Shown here: in pieces, positions 16,772 through 25,728 of the stretch
Layout: each line of letters opens with the position of its first letter
How positions within the stretch are numbered: position 1 is the stretch's first letter
DNA from: an uncultured Rhodospirillaceae bacterium
GTDB lineage: Bacteria; Pseudomonadota; Alphaproteobacteria; UBA8366
Assembly (NCBI GenBank): GCA_913043025.1
Contig: CAJWLM010000022.1
Coordinates: 1-48,359, forward strand
Direction of reading: 5' to 3'
DNA length: 48,359 nucleotides
Program-made: the position numbers and the translations under genes
The notes under the pieces: model-generated
Told to the model about the DNA's origin: nothing
The model's database searches: none
The model's input: the letters and a program-made list of their open reading frames with translations, nothing else

Positions 16772-18235
16772 TTGAGGGAGCTACCTTTCGAAACAAAAGC
16801 AGATGAAACGCCCCGAGACGAATGCGGGGTATTTGGGATATATGGTCACCCTGATGCGGCCGCTATCACAGCGTTGGGACTTCATGCGCTTCAGCATCGA
16901 GGGCAAGAGGCTGCTGGCATAGTAAGTTTTGATGGGTCTCATTTTTTTGCCGAGCGGCGTTTAGGGCTTGTTGGCGATAATTTTACTAAACCAGCAGTCC
17001 TGAGCCAACTGGCCGGACAATCAGCTATCGGCCATGTACGTTATTCCACCACCGGTGACACAATACTTCGAAATGTACAGCCGCTATTTGCAGACCTTTC
17101 GAGTGGAGGATTTGCTATAAGTCACAATGGGAACCTGACAAATGCGCGCACCCTAAGAAACCAGCTTGTAAATGCGGGCTCGATATTCCAATCGACGACC
17201 GATACCGAAACAATAATGCAACTTGTCGCGAACTCCGAACGGGATGGGATTTTACATCGAATTATTGACTCCCTGTTTCAAATTGAGGGCGCTTATGCAT
17301 TTTCTATTTTAACAAATAAGAAACTTATCGGGGCGCGGGACCCGATAGGCATTAGGCCTTTAGTGCTGGGTGAACTAAACGGAGCTTATATCCTTAGCTC
17401 AGAAACCTGTGCTCTTGATATGGTTGGCGCAAATTTCATCCGAGAAATTGATAATGGCGAAATAGTAGTAATCACTGAAAGTGGTATTGAGAGTTTCAAA
17501 CCCTTTCCAGAACAAAGCTTACGACCATGCATCTTCGAATATATATATTTTTCGAGACCTGACAGTATTGTTGGCGGAGAAAATATATATGATTGCCGAA
17601 AGGCGATGGGCCGACAGCTCGCGCTAGAATCCGGTATAGAAGCAGATATGGTTATTCCGATACCGGACAGTGGAGTACCTGCAGCTTTGGGATACTCTGA
17701 AACATCGAAGATACCTTTTGAACTTGGGATTATACGGAATCACTATGTGGGACGGACATTTATCGAGCCGCAGCAGTCGATCAGGTCGTTGTCAGTCAAA
17801 TTAAAACACAATGCTAATCGGTCCTTATTTAAAAATAAGCGTGTAGTATTAATAGATGATTCGATAGTCAGGGGCACTACATCGACAAAGATTGTGCAAA
17901 TGGTTCGTGAGGTGGGAGCCTCAGAGGTTCACATGCGCATTGCCGCACCTCCTATAAGGTTCCCAGACTTTTACGGTATAGATACACCAAAAAAACAAGA
18001 CCTATTGGCCGCTAACTATTCTTTAGAGGAGATGCAATCGTACATTGGTGCTGATAGTCTAGCCTTCCTGAGTGTTGACGGTCTTTACAAAGCAATGGGA
18101 CATCCGAATGGTCGAGAAGCTGCGGCTCCAGCATTCACCGATCATTGCTTCACAGGAGATTACCCAACTTTTCTTCGCGATCAAAAGAATGAAAAAGAGA
18201 TTCAGCAACTCTCGTTTCTTTATGAAAGTAACTAA
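16772..18235 (+). CDS. purF: Amidophosphoribosyltransferase
   Basis: The protein has 487 residues from TTG 16772, chosen because AAGGAGG ends five bases before it; a longer in-frame start at 16742 lacks such a site. The short leader ending PRDE precedes C18 (CGVFGIYGH), the N-terminal nucleophile released by propeptide cleavage. The glutaminase domain includes LQHRGQEAAGI. The PRPP-binding motif VVLIDDSIVRGTTS lies near residue 365. It catalyses the first committed step of purine synthesis: PRPP plus glutamine to phosphoribosylamine. The nth gene follows eight bases downstream. Confidence 0.96.
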   Translation: MRELPFETKADETPRDECGVFGIYGHPDAAAITALGLHALQHRGQEAAGIVSFDGSHFFAERRLGLVGDNFTKPAVLSQLAGQSAIGHVRYSTTGDTILRNVQPLFADLSSGGFAISHNGNLTNARTLRNQLVNAGSIFQSTTDTETIMQLVANSERDGILHRIIDSLFQIEGAYAFSILTNKKLIGARDPIGIRPLVLGELNGAYILSSETCALDMVGANFIREIDNGEIVVITESGIESFKPFPEQSLRPCIFEYIYFSRPDSIVGGENIYDCRKAMGRQLALESGIEADMVIPIPDSGVPAALGYSETSKIPFELGIIRNHYVGRTFIEPQQSIRSLSVKLKHNANRSLFKNKRVVLIDDSIVRGTTSTKIVQMVREVGASEVHMRIAAPPIRFPDFYGIDTPKKQDLLAANYSLEEMQSYIGADSLAFLSVDGLYKAMGHPNGREAAAPAFTDHCFTGDYPTFLRDQKNEKEIQQLSFLYESN

Positions 18236-18243
18236 GCTTACAA

Positions 18244-18897
18244 ATGATTAAGTCGGAAAGAGCAAGCTTTATATCTAAAAAGCTCAACGAGATTTATCCC
18301 GACATTCCAATTCCACTCAATCATCAGAACCAGTTTGAATTACTTATTGCTGTCCTTCTTAGCGCTCAGTGTACAGATGAACGCGTGAACATGGTGACTC
18401 CCGATCTTTTTGCTAAGGCAAAAAACTCCTTAGAGATGTCAGAATTGGCTGTTGAAGAGATATATCAGATGATACGTTCTTGCGGATTAGCACCACAAAA
18501 ATCTAGAGCTATATCTAACCTCTCCAAGATTCTTATCGCAAAATTTGACGGCGAGGTTCCCGAAAGTTTTGAACAGCTTGAGAATCTGCCTGGTGTCGGT
18601 CACAAAACTGCTAGTGTAGTCATGTCCCAAGGTTTCGGTCATCCTGCCTTTCCAGTGGACACTCATATTCACAGGCTTGCACAGCGTTGGCGGTTGACAA
18701 GTGGCAAAAATGTTACCCAAACAGAAAAAGATTTAAAACGATTATTTCCACAAAGTTCCTGGAATAATCTTCATTTGCAAATAATTTACTACGGGCGTGA
18801 ACACTGTCCTGCGAGAGGTTGTTTCGGGCTTGATTGCATCATTTGTAAAGCGTGTTACCCAAACAGAAAAAGGCCTATCAAAACAAAAAAGGCGTAA
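18244..18897 (+). CDS. nth: Endonuclease III (DNA glycosylase/AP lyase)
   Basis: The protein has 217 residues. The helix-hairpin-helix LPGVGHKTASVV carries catalytic K121, and the conserved D139 is in PVDTHIHRL. These define the bifunctional glycosylase/AP lyase that removes oxidised pyrimidines in base excision repair. The C-terminal cysteines are C188, C193, C198, C201 and C204, spaced unlike the classic C-x6-C-x2-C-x5-C cluster of E. coli Nth, so cluster ligation may differ. Confidence 0.93.
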   Translation: MIKSERASFISKKLNEIYPDIPIPLNHQNQFELLIAVLLSAQCTDERVNMVTPDLFAKAKNSLEMSELAVEEIYQMIRSCGLAPQKSRAISNLSKILIAKFDGEVPESFEQLENLPGVGHKTASVVMSQGFGHPAFPVDTHIHRLAQRWRLTSGKNVTQTEKDLKRLFPQSSWNNLHLQIIYYGREHCPARGCFGLDCIICKACYPNRKRPIKTKKA

Positions 18898-18969
18898 TTG
18901 AATTTGTGTCATATTGAGTGCTGCACAAAAACTTTTGTAATGATTGCCGATTGTTTAACTTGCTAGGTG

Positions 18970-19764
18970 TTATTCAGCAAAAGCTTTTTCTATGACATAA
19001 TCACCAGGGCTACTATTTGAGCCTTCTTGTAAGCCGGCTTCCTCAACGATCGCAGCAGTATCCTTGATCATTTCCATTGAACCGCAAATCATAACTCGGT
19101 CTGATTCCGGGTTCAGATTCTCGATGTCGAGATCTTCAAAGAATTTGCCTGTTGTCATGAGTTCAGTGATTCTTCCAGTGTGCTCATGGTCTTCTTGTGT
19201 GGTTGTTCCATGGTAAATAATGCGATCGAGCACTGTTTCGGATAGCAATGGATCGGTCTTCAAACCATTAATAAGCTCTACTCCATATTGTAGATCTGCA
19301 ACATGTCGGCATGTATGGGTCAAAATCACTTGGCCGTATGCCTCATACGTCTCTGGGTCCCGTATAATACTGGCAAAGGGAGCTATCCCAGTCCCTGTTG
19401 AAAATAAAAACAACCTATTCCCGGGTTTGAGACAATCTAAAACGAGAGTGCCAGTTGGTTTTTTACCCAAGATAAGCTCATCTCCAGGTTTGATATGCTG
19501 CAGTCGCGATGTCAGGGGGCCGTCCTGAACTTTAATTGAATAAAAATCTAGCCCCTCATCCCAAAATGGGCTTGCAACGGAATATGCTCGAAGCAGCGGT
19601 TTTCCATCTACTGGAAGGCCTAACATTATAAATTCACCTGACCTGAAACGAAAACTTGCAGGCCTGGCAGCACGGAATGAAAAAAGGGATTCCGTCCAAT
19701 GGTGAATGCTCTCAATAGTTGTTACGCTCAAGGAATCAGGCAATTTTATTGGTTTGGCGTCCAT
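18970..19764 (-). CDS. fpr: Ferredoxin/flavodoxin-NADP(+) reductase
   Basis: The protein has 264 residues. The FAD-binding motif RAYS is at 59-62. The NADP(H) domain starts with FSTGTGIAPFASIIRD (121-136), includes VMICGSMEMI, and ends YVIEKAFAE, the short C-terminal form of bacterial Fpr. It passes electrons between NADPH and ferredoxin or flavodoxin, often for oxidative stress defence or iron-sulfur work. A Fur-box-like palindrome lies about 120 bases upstream. Confidence 0.93.
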   Translation of the reverse strand: MDAKPIKLPDSLSVTTIESIHHWTESLFSFRAARPASFRFRSGEFIMLGLPVDGKPLLRAYSVASPFWDEGLDFYSIKVQDGPLTSRLQHIKPGDELILGKKPTGTLVLDCLKPGNRLFLFSTGTGIAPFASIIRDPETYEAYGQVILTHTCRHVADLQYGVELINGLKTDPLLSETVLDRIIYHGTTTQEDHEHTGRITELMTTGKFFEDLDIENLNPESDRVMICGSMEMIKDTAAIVEEAGLQEGSNSSPGDYVIEKAFAE

Positions 19765-19880
19765 TAAATAGGCTCCGATAGGTGCAACCGGGATTGGAAC
19801 AAAAACGTATGCCCCTTGTTTCTCATAGGCAGTACATCCAATTTGAGCCGGTTACTTAGTTGTTCAGCTTCGGTTTATAA

Positions 19881-19905
19881 TATTGATAATAATTCGCATT
19901 CGCAA
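19881..19905 (-). promoter_or_regulatory. Fur-box-like palindrome upstream of fpr
   Basis: The plus strand reads TTGATAATAATTCGCATTC then GCAA, an AT-rich imperfect dyad resembling GATAATnATT(A/C)nC-type ferric uptake regulator sites. It lies about 120 bases before the fpr start on the minus strand. Iron-responsive control of fpr would make sense. The match is by eye only. Confidence 0.35.
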
Positions 19906-20187
19906 TCTGAATGATTTCATAACTTACTCGAACGTGAATAAGTATTCAGTTTCCTGGTGAAACCGCAACCAGTAAATCGTTTCTTTGCGGGAAAGTATCC
20001 TCCTTATACCGTGATTACTTTTACTAACAACAAATTCGTGCTTCGTGCGCTAAGATTATGTCCCATAACTAAGCCGCCTTTGTTACTTGCATAAATAATT
20101 CTAATCAGTTCAGAATTTTATCAAGAAGCGTGGGCAATGTTATGGCTTCTCTTGGGGGGGCGGTCACAACTTTAAATTTCAACATAA
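19906..20187. other. Gene-free stretch between ilvA and fpr
   Basis: No supportable reading frame is seen on either strand, apart from the beginning of a plus-strand frame that is a shadow of ilvA. The part nearest ilvA may hold its transcription end, but no clear hairpin with a T-run is seen. Confidence 0.5.
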
Positions 20188-21717
20188 TTAATCGTTTGAT
20201 GGGGTTTGAAGAAAAATTTGATAGGCTGCGTTATCGCTTTCTCGAAAATAGGGGTAGCCCAGATTGTCTAGGAATTCCCGAAATTGTGCAGCTCCACCTC
20301 TCGGAACTTGTATTCCACAAAGAACCCGGCCAACAGCAGCCCCATGATTGCGATAGTGAAAAAGACTTATATTCCTTTTATTGCCCATCTTGGTAAGAAA
20401 ATTCATTAATGCACCGGGTCGCTCCGGAAACTCAAATCGATATATCTCTTCATCCATCGCCCCAAGTGGTTGCCCTCCTACGAGATGGCGTATATGCGTT
20501 TTTGCCATTTCGTTATTTGTTAGATCAACTACTGGGTAACCTTTCTTTTTTAATAATTTGAGGATTGTCAAACGCTCTAAGTCTCCGTCGCTTAATTTTA
20601 CCCCAAGTAATATTTGAGCATTGGTATTATTGGTATAACGATAGTTAAATTCTGTAACGTTTCGTTTGCCAAGTATGCGACAAAATTTTCTGAAGCTACC
20701 CTTCTTTTCAGGAATGGTGACGGCCATTAGGGCTTCGCGGGCTTCACCAATCTCGGCGCGCTCAGATATGTATCGTAGACGATCAAAATTAGTGTTGGCT
20801 CCGGTATTGACTGCAATCAACGTCTGGCCCTTCAGTCGTTCACGCGCCGCATATATTTTCATTCCTGCTATAGCTAAAGCACCGGATGGTTCGGCGATAA
20901 CACGTGTATCATCGAATAAATCTTTGATTGCTGCACACATCTGATCAATATCTGCAACTACGATATCGTCAATACATTTCCTTGCTAGTCGAAATGTTTC
21001 TTTCCCTACTTGTGCCACTGCCACGCCATCAGCAAATGTACCAACTTCATCTAATACGATGCGACGGCCTTTCTTTAATGAGTGATACATCGACGCTGCA
21101 TCCGATGCTTCTACACCGATGACCTTTATCTCAGGCCGAACCATTTTAACATAGGCAGCCACCCCGGCGGCGAGGCCACCGCCGCCAACCGGGACAAATA
21201 TGGCATGTACAGCTCCCATGTGTTGACGGAGTATCTCCATGCCTACTGTTCCCTGGCCAGCGATAACCTCGGGATCATCGAAAGGGTGAAGAAAAGTAAG
21301 CCCATTTCTTTTCATAAGCTCCATTGCTTTGCTATATGCTGCAGAGAAATCATCACCATATAAAATAACTTTTGCGTCGCGTTTGCGGACGGCCGCAACT
21401 TTTATCTCGGGAGTAGTCTGCGGCATGACGATAGTTGCCGGTACTTTCAAGGTTGATGCTGCCAGCGCAACCCCCTGTGCATGATTGCCTGCTGAGGCCG
21501 CTATTACCCCTTTCCGGCGCAAATTTTTGGGTAGGCTAACCATTTTATTGTAAGCCCCCCTCAACTTGAAAGAAAAGATCGGCTGTAAGTCCTCTCTCTT
21601 AATGAGCACGCTATTCGAGAGTTTCGCTGAGAGTCCAGGTGCAGGATCAAGAGGTGATTCTATAGCTACATCATACACTGGAGCTTTAAGAATTTTGTTT
21701 AGATACTTTTGAGGCAT
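20188..21717 (-). CDS. ilvA: Threonine ammonia-lyase, biosynthetic
   Basis: The protein has 509 residues from ATG 21717; the frame continues to a TTG at 21786, but the ATG gives the family length (about 514 in E. coli). PLP-binding lysine K51 is in IFSFKLRGAYNKM. AAGNHAQGVA and PVGGGGLAAGVAA are the phosphate and glycine-rich loops. Residues from about 325 on form two ACT-like regulatory units (EKKGSFRKFCRILG..., FPERPGALMNFLTKMG). The enzyme deaminates threonine to 2-oxobutyrate for isoleucine synthesis and is normally inhibited by isoleucine through the ACT part. Confidence 0.95.
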   Translation of the reverse strand: MPQKYLNKILKAPVYDVAIESPLDPAPGLSAKLSNSVLIKREDLQPIFSFKLRGAYNKMVSLPKNLRRKGVIAASAGNHAQGVALAASTLKVPATIVMPQTTPEIKVAAVRKRDAKVILYGDDFSAAYSKAMELMKRNGLTFLHPFDDPEVIAGQGTVGMEILRQHMGAVHAIFVPVGGGGLAAGVAAYVKMVRPEIKVIGVEASDAASMYHSLKKGRRIVLDEVGTFADGVAVAQVGKETFRLARKCIDDIVVADIDQMCAAIKDLFDDTRVIAEPSGALAIAGMKIYAARERLKGQTLIAVNTGANTNFDRLRYISERAEIGEAREALMAVTIPEKKGSFRKFCRILGKRNVTEFNYRYTNNTNAQILLGVKLSDGDLERLTILKLLKKKGYPVVDLTNNEMAKTHIRHLVGGQPLGAMDEEIYRFEFPERPGALMNFLTKMGNKRNISLFHYRNHGAAVGRVLCGIQVPRGGAAQFREFLDNLGYPYFRESDNAAYQIFLQTPSND

Positions 21718-22100
21718 GGCCAAAGCTACCGTTCGCAGACTAGGGAAGCTTGATTTAGCTGAACCTTCCACAGCGGTGCAAGGCAATTATTTGATTATGA
21801 GGTTTTGATAATTTATTGAAGGTGAAAATCCACAGAAGATATTCCAATCCTGACACATTTTTCAAAGAAGCAGTAAAAACTTATATAAAGTCTATTCTTT
21901 TTGATTTTACAAACGTCAGGATTGTACGTTCCGGCAGTGGTCAAATATCCGGTTTTTAGCCTAATATTTGAGGCATTGATCTATCGCTGTTGGGAAGGGG
22001 GGCTCGAAAGTTAGTGGTGTCTTTAACTCCATGCCACAGCATCGTACTTCAAATTTTTCCATGCCAGTCCTTTTAAGCACCATCATACGGCATTAATTTT
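21718..22100. other. Gene-free stretch upstream of ilvA
   Basis: The sequence is AT-rich with no supportable gene. It should contain the ilvA promoter (read leftward) and the end of the arylsulfotransferase-like transcript. I see no clear attenuator, leader peptide or terminator. Confidence 0.45.
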
Positions 22101-23444
22101 TCAGGCTTTATCCTCCATTGGCGTAATTCTAAATTGACCATTGGGTGGGGGTATTACAGCGCGCTCAGTTGATGCCTCTACTTGAGGGACCCAATCGTAA
22201 GGGACCCTGTAGCCGCGGAAAGCATTGCTGGCAAATAATGTTTTCGATTCAAGAAGGTTGTGTGGACTAACATACTCCCAAACAATCTCGCATTTTGGTG
22301 TTACTTCAATAATTCTGCCGTGACGAGACTCCGTGATTAATGTATTCCCATTTGGAAGACGTTGTGCTCCGCTTTGGTAGCGACTGTAAAAACGTGATTC
22401 TTCACCGTCCGCAAAACCTTGGTCTAATGCTGTGAACTGCCAAACTATTTCAAGGGTTATAGGATTAATTTCCAAAACACGAGAATGATCTCGAAGGGTA
22501 TTCCAGGTTCCATCTGGTGCCCCTGGATTGGGAGCACCATAACCAGCGGCTCCTCCATTATCAAAAACCAAAATATTTCCCGCGCCAGGGAGGCCTTTTG
22601 GAATTATGTGAGCGTGGTGTGGCCCAATAACGCATTCGATTTTTTGCAAGTCTGGGTCGCGATCGTAGTATGGGCCGATTTGCCAAACTATATCACCAGT
22701 CTTCTTTTCTATTATGTAAATCATGGTTGCGCGATCATCAGTAATTATATTTTCTGGATGAAAGCGCTCATCGCCTGCGTCAAACCACTTATTTGGGCCA
22801 ACATAGGAACAGGTGTTTTGGAAAACGCCATTTTGATTTCTACAGCGTCTCATAAGGGCATTTTTTGCTTCGGCACTCCATCCAAACTGCTCGAAATTCT
22901 CAGCGGGCATCCATTCCCAAACGATTTCGCCATCCCAAGACACTTCAACCATACGTGTTGCACGTGGTAGATAATCACGGGTCACCTCAGGCCATTCTCC
23001 GGTTCGGTAACTTAAAAACAGAGTTTTCGCATTTTTTATTTTTGGAGCTTGGCCTGGCACATAGTAGCCGACTGGACAACCTTCTCGAACGACATCGTGA
23101 TTTTGTCGTGCAACCCACACCTTTTCGCCATTGTTGTTCATCTGATCGGCTTTAAAAAAGCGCCATTCTTGTTCGCCATCCCAACCTTCCTGAACAAGAT
23201 CGTCTGCTCCAAGTATGTGATCGTATTTCTCATTTACCCGACCTGTTTGCCCTCCAAGTACGCTTCCATTTGGAAGTAGGTTCACCATATAGTTATTAAA
23301 TTGGGGCCAATTCTTAAGTTCATGACCGTTCATATCTATTAGTACAGCTCCGACGCCTTTTTTTGCGGAAGGGTAAATGGTAAGTCCATTGAAGCACTTA
23401 TCCGGCTGGTAAATTGTTGTCCCAGTGGGAAATACAGTTTGCAT
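22101..23444 (-). CDS. Arylsulfotransferase (ASST) family protein, apparently cytoplasmic
   Basis: The protein has 447 residues with a beta-propeller-like pattern of repeats: GHELKNWPQFNN, WDGEIVWEWMPAE, TGDIVWQIGPYYD, TLEIVWQFTALD and KCEIVWEYVSPHN. Conserved histidines lie in RQNHDVV, IGPHHAHIIPKG and SRHGRIIEV, the kind of positions used by aryl-sulfate sulfotransferases, which move sulfate between phenols through a histidine. Classical ASST enzymes are periplasmic; this one lacks a signal peptide (MQTVFPTGTTIYQPD). It is divergent from a sulfite/sulfonate exporter gene, hinting at sulfur metabolism. Confidence 0.82.
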   Translation of the reverse strand: MQTVFPTGTTIYQPDKCFNGLTIYPSAKKGVGAVLIDMNGHELKNWPQFNNYMVNLLPNGSVLGGQTGRVNEKYDHILGADDLVQEGWDGEQEWRFFKADQMNNNGEKVWVARQNHDVVREGCPVGYYVPGQAPKIKNAKTLFLSYRTGEWPEVTRDYLPRATRMVEVSWDGEIVWEWMPAENFEQFGWSAEAKNALMRRCRNQNGVFQNTCSYVGPNKWFDAGDERFHPENIITDDRATMIYIIEKKTGDIVWQIGPYYDRDPDLQKIECVIGPHHAHIIPKGLPGAGNILVFDNGGAAGYGAPNPGAPDGTWNTLRDHSRVLEINPITLEIVWQFTALDQGFADGEESRFYSRYQSGAQRLPNGNTLITESRHGRIIEVTPKCEIVWEYVSPHNLLESKTLFASNAFRGYRVPYDWVPQVEASTERAVIPPPNGQFRITPMEDKA

Positions 23445-23533
23445 ATAATAGTCTCACAAAGCAGTTGACGAAAACTTAAGAAAACATAGCAGCAATAACT
23501 GATCTACACCTAATTAGGCGGGCCGTTGCAAAA

Positions 23534-24259
23534 ATGGAAATGATCATCATACAACTTACCGTTTTAAGCGCAGCTGTTTTACAAGCTGCACTGGGGGTAG
23601 GCTTTGGTGTGCTCGCGGGACCTATACTGCTACTGCACTTCAAAAGTGTAGACGCTGTGTTCATAAGCATTTTATTAAACTTACTTATAGCCGTAATGCT
23701 TGCTCCACGGCTCCAAGCCCAAAGGGCAGCAGGTATATTTCCCAGTTTGGCGGTTGGCACTCTCGTCGGCTTGCCGTTTGGTGTTTGGTTTTTAAACATT
23801 ATTGAATTTAACACTCTACAATTTATTGCGGGGATAAGCGTTTTATTAGCAGCGGCTTCAATTTTTGGTAAAATAACTTCACGAAATAAGAAACTAGACT
23901 CCACAGGATTTACCTTGTTCATTGGATGGGTTGCAGGGCTCATGGGTGGGGCCCTGGGTATGCCAGGGCCAATACCCGCTGGATGGATGGCATTTCGCGG
24001 TTATGTAAAGGATACCATACGCGCAACACTGATCACGTTGTGTGTCATTTCTTACGGTGGGGCTATATTACTGCATGGCTTTTTGAGCGATATAGCCTCA
24101 TCAGTATTCTTGCAAGCCTTGTCATTAGCGCCAGCAACTATCGTCGGCCTTTATATGGGTAACAAACTGACCCAAATTTTAAGCGAGAAGTTTTTTCGTA
24201 TTTTAATTACGGTTATACTTGTGTGCTCAGCGGGATCGCTATTTTGGGACCTCCTGTGA
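23534..24259 (+). CDS. TauE/SafE family anion exporter
   Basis: The protein has 241 residues with about seven to eight membrane helices. The N-terminal LQAALGVGFGVLAGPILLLHF and the repeated GWVAGLMGGALGMPGPIPAGWMAF in the second half are the two family repeats. TauE/SafE proteins export sulfite, sulfoacetate or similar organosulfur anions. Divergent placement next to the ASST-like gene and nearness to TauD-type oxygenases fit release of sulfite, but the cargo is inferred. Confidence 0.86.
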   Translation: MEMIIIQLTVLSAAVLQAALGVGFGVLAGPILLLHFKSVDAVFISILLNLLIAVMLAPRLQAQRAAGIFPSLAVGTLVGLPFGVWFLNIIEFNTLQFIAGISVLLAAASIFGKITSRNKKLDSTGFTLFIGWVAGLMGGALGMPGPIPAGWMAFRGYVKDTIRATLITLCVISYGGAILLHGFLSDIASSVFLQALSLAPATIVGLYMGNKLTQILSEKFFRILITVILVCSAGSLFWDLL

Positions 24260-24329
24260 GACACTCCCGCTAGTAAAAATAATTGTAATTTGTTTAAAAA
24301 ACACCCCCGCGCTTCGCCAAAACAATTCA

Positions 24330-24350
24330 AAACGGGCTTCAATCCCGCTT
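24330..24350 (-). terminator. Possible intrinsic terminator after the CoA-transferase gene
   Basis: On the minus strand AAGCGGG pairs with CCCGTTT (one G-U) around a seven-base loop, followed by a T-rich stretch. It lies about 50 bases past the CoA-transferase stop, between two convergent genes. Confidence 0.45.
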
Positions 24351-24400
24351 AAATTTGCATACAAAAACTGTGCAATCCGCTCAAAATTAAAAAGAATATG

Positions 24401-25594
24401 TCAAATTACATTACGGGCGCGCAAATCGGCAATGTCCTCAGCATTATAACCAGCCTCAGTAAGTATCTCATCTGAATGCTCACCAGCTTCCGGTGGGGCT
24501 TTCACAAAATCATGGGGTGTTCGTGACATTCGAATAGCCTGATTTACTAAACTGATTTCACCAAGCGCCTCAGAATTCACGGTTTTTTGCATCTCGAGGT
24601 GTTTTACTTGTACATCCTCAAATGTCTTGTCGATCGAGTAAATTTGTCCGCACGGAACCCCTTGTTCGTTGAGTTTTTCTACCCACTCGTCACTTGATTT
24701 ATGTTTTAAGATTTCTGCTATTTCAGCATTCAATGCATCCCTGTTCTTTGATCGGGCTTCCGCTTCTTTGTAGTCGGGATGTTCAATCCATTCCTCGTGC
24801 CCAACAGCTACCGCAAAACGTTGCCAAATTAAATTGCCCGCTACTGCTAAATTGATGAAGCCGTCAGTCGTTTCGAACACACCTGTTGGAATTGATGTAG
24901 GGTGATTGTTGCCGGCCTGTTGAGGAACCTCTCCTGATAATGTCCAACGGGCCCCTTGAAAATCGAGCATAAATATCATTGCTTGAAGAAGTGATGTTTG
25001 GACCCATTGTCCTTTACCAGAGCTTTCACGCTCAAGAAGAGCAATCATTATACCTTGGGCACACAACATACCCGCGCATAGGTCCGCAATTGGAATTCCA
25101 ACGCGAACAGGTCCATTTCCTGGCAGACCTGTGATCGACATCAACCCGCCCATACCTTGCGCAATCTGATCGAACCCCGGCCGTTTTGCATAAGGTCCAT
25201 CTTGGCCAAATCCTGATATTGAGCCGAGTATGATTTCTGGATTGATGGCTTTGAGGCTATCATAGTCGATACCCAGGCGGCTTTTAACGTCAGGGCGGTA
25301 ATTTTCAACAACAACATCTGCATCTACCACCAAACGCTTAAATACTTTGAGGCCGTCCTCTTCCTTAAGGTTTAGCGTCAAACTACGTTTATTTCGATGC
25401 AAATTCTGGAAGTCGGGACCATGCCGCGCTCCGCCCAGGGCATTTCCGCCCTCGAGCGCTGGCGGTAATTCAATTTTTATTACATCAGCACCCCAATCCG
25501 CTAATTGACGAACACAGGTAGGGCCTGATCTCACACGTGTGAGATCAAGAACCTTATATTTTGATAGAGCGTGGCTAGCAGCTTCGAATGGCAT
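24401..25594 (-). CDS. CaiB/BaiF class III CoA-transferase (second copy)
   Basis: The protein has 397 residues from ATG 25594, preferred because GGAGGA precedes it; the frame extends to 25633. The opening LSKYKVLDLTRVRSGPTCVRQLADWGADVIKIE is typical. The catalytic aspartate is D171 (IPIADLCAGM). It is divergent from the liv transporter genes. Function: CoA transfer to an organic acid, possibly one imported by that transporter, which is an inference from position only. Confidence 0.92.
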   Translation of the reverse strand: MPFEAASHALSKYKVLDLTRVRSGPTCVRQLADWGADVIKIELPPALEGGNALGGARHGPDFQNLHRNKRSLTLNLKEEDGLKVFKRLVVDADVVVENYRPDVKSRLGIDYDSLKAINPEIILGSISGFGQDGPYAKRPGFDQIAQGMGGLMSITGLPGNGPVRVGIPIADLCAGMLCAQGIMIALLERESSGKGQWVQTSLLQAMIFMLDFQGARWTLSGEVPQQAGNNHPTSIPTGVFETTDGFINLAVAGNLIWQRFAVAVGHEEWIEHPDYKEAEARSKNRDALNAEIAEILKHKSSDEWVEKLNEQGVPCGQIYSIDKTFEDVQVKHLEMQKTVNSEALGEISLVNQAIRMSRTPHDFVKAPPEAGEHSDEILTEAGYNAEDIADLRARNVI

Positions 25595-25728
25595 ACGACA
25601 TCCTCCGAGTTTGAGATAATCGAGATCTAGCACGGGAAATGGCTGTTAGCCAGCATGGAAGCGGTTGCAGTCGCACTCCGGATGTGTTCGACTTTATTTG
25701 ATTCGGGGTCCTGGGGTCCAATTCTGCG

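Noticed and set aside
18925-18938. Terminator after nth (ACAAAA/TTTTGT)
   Set aside because: A two-base loop and AT-only stem are too weak to call.
21718-21786. N-terminal extension of IlvA to TTG 21786
   Set aside because: The ATG at 21717 gives the usual family length; the extension has no conserved features.
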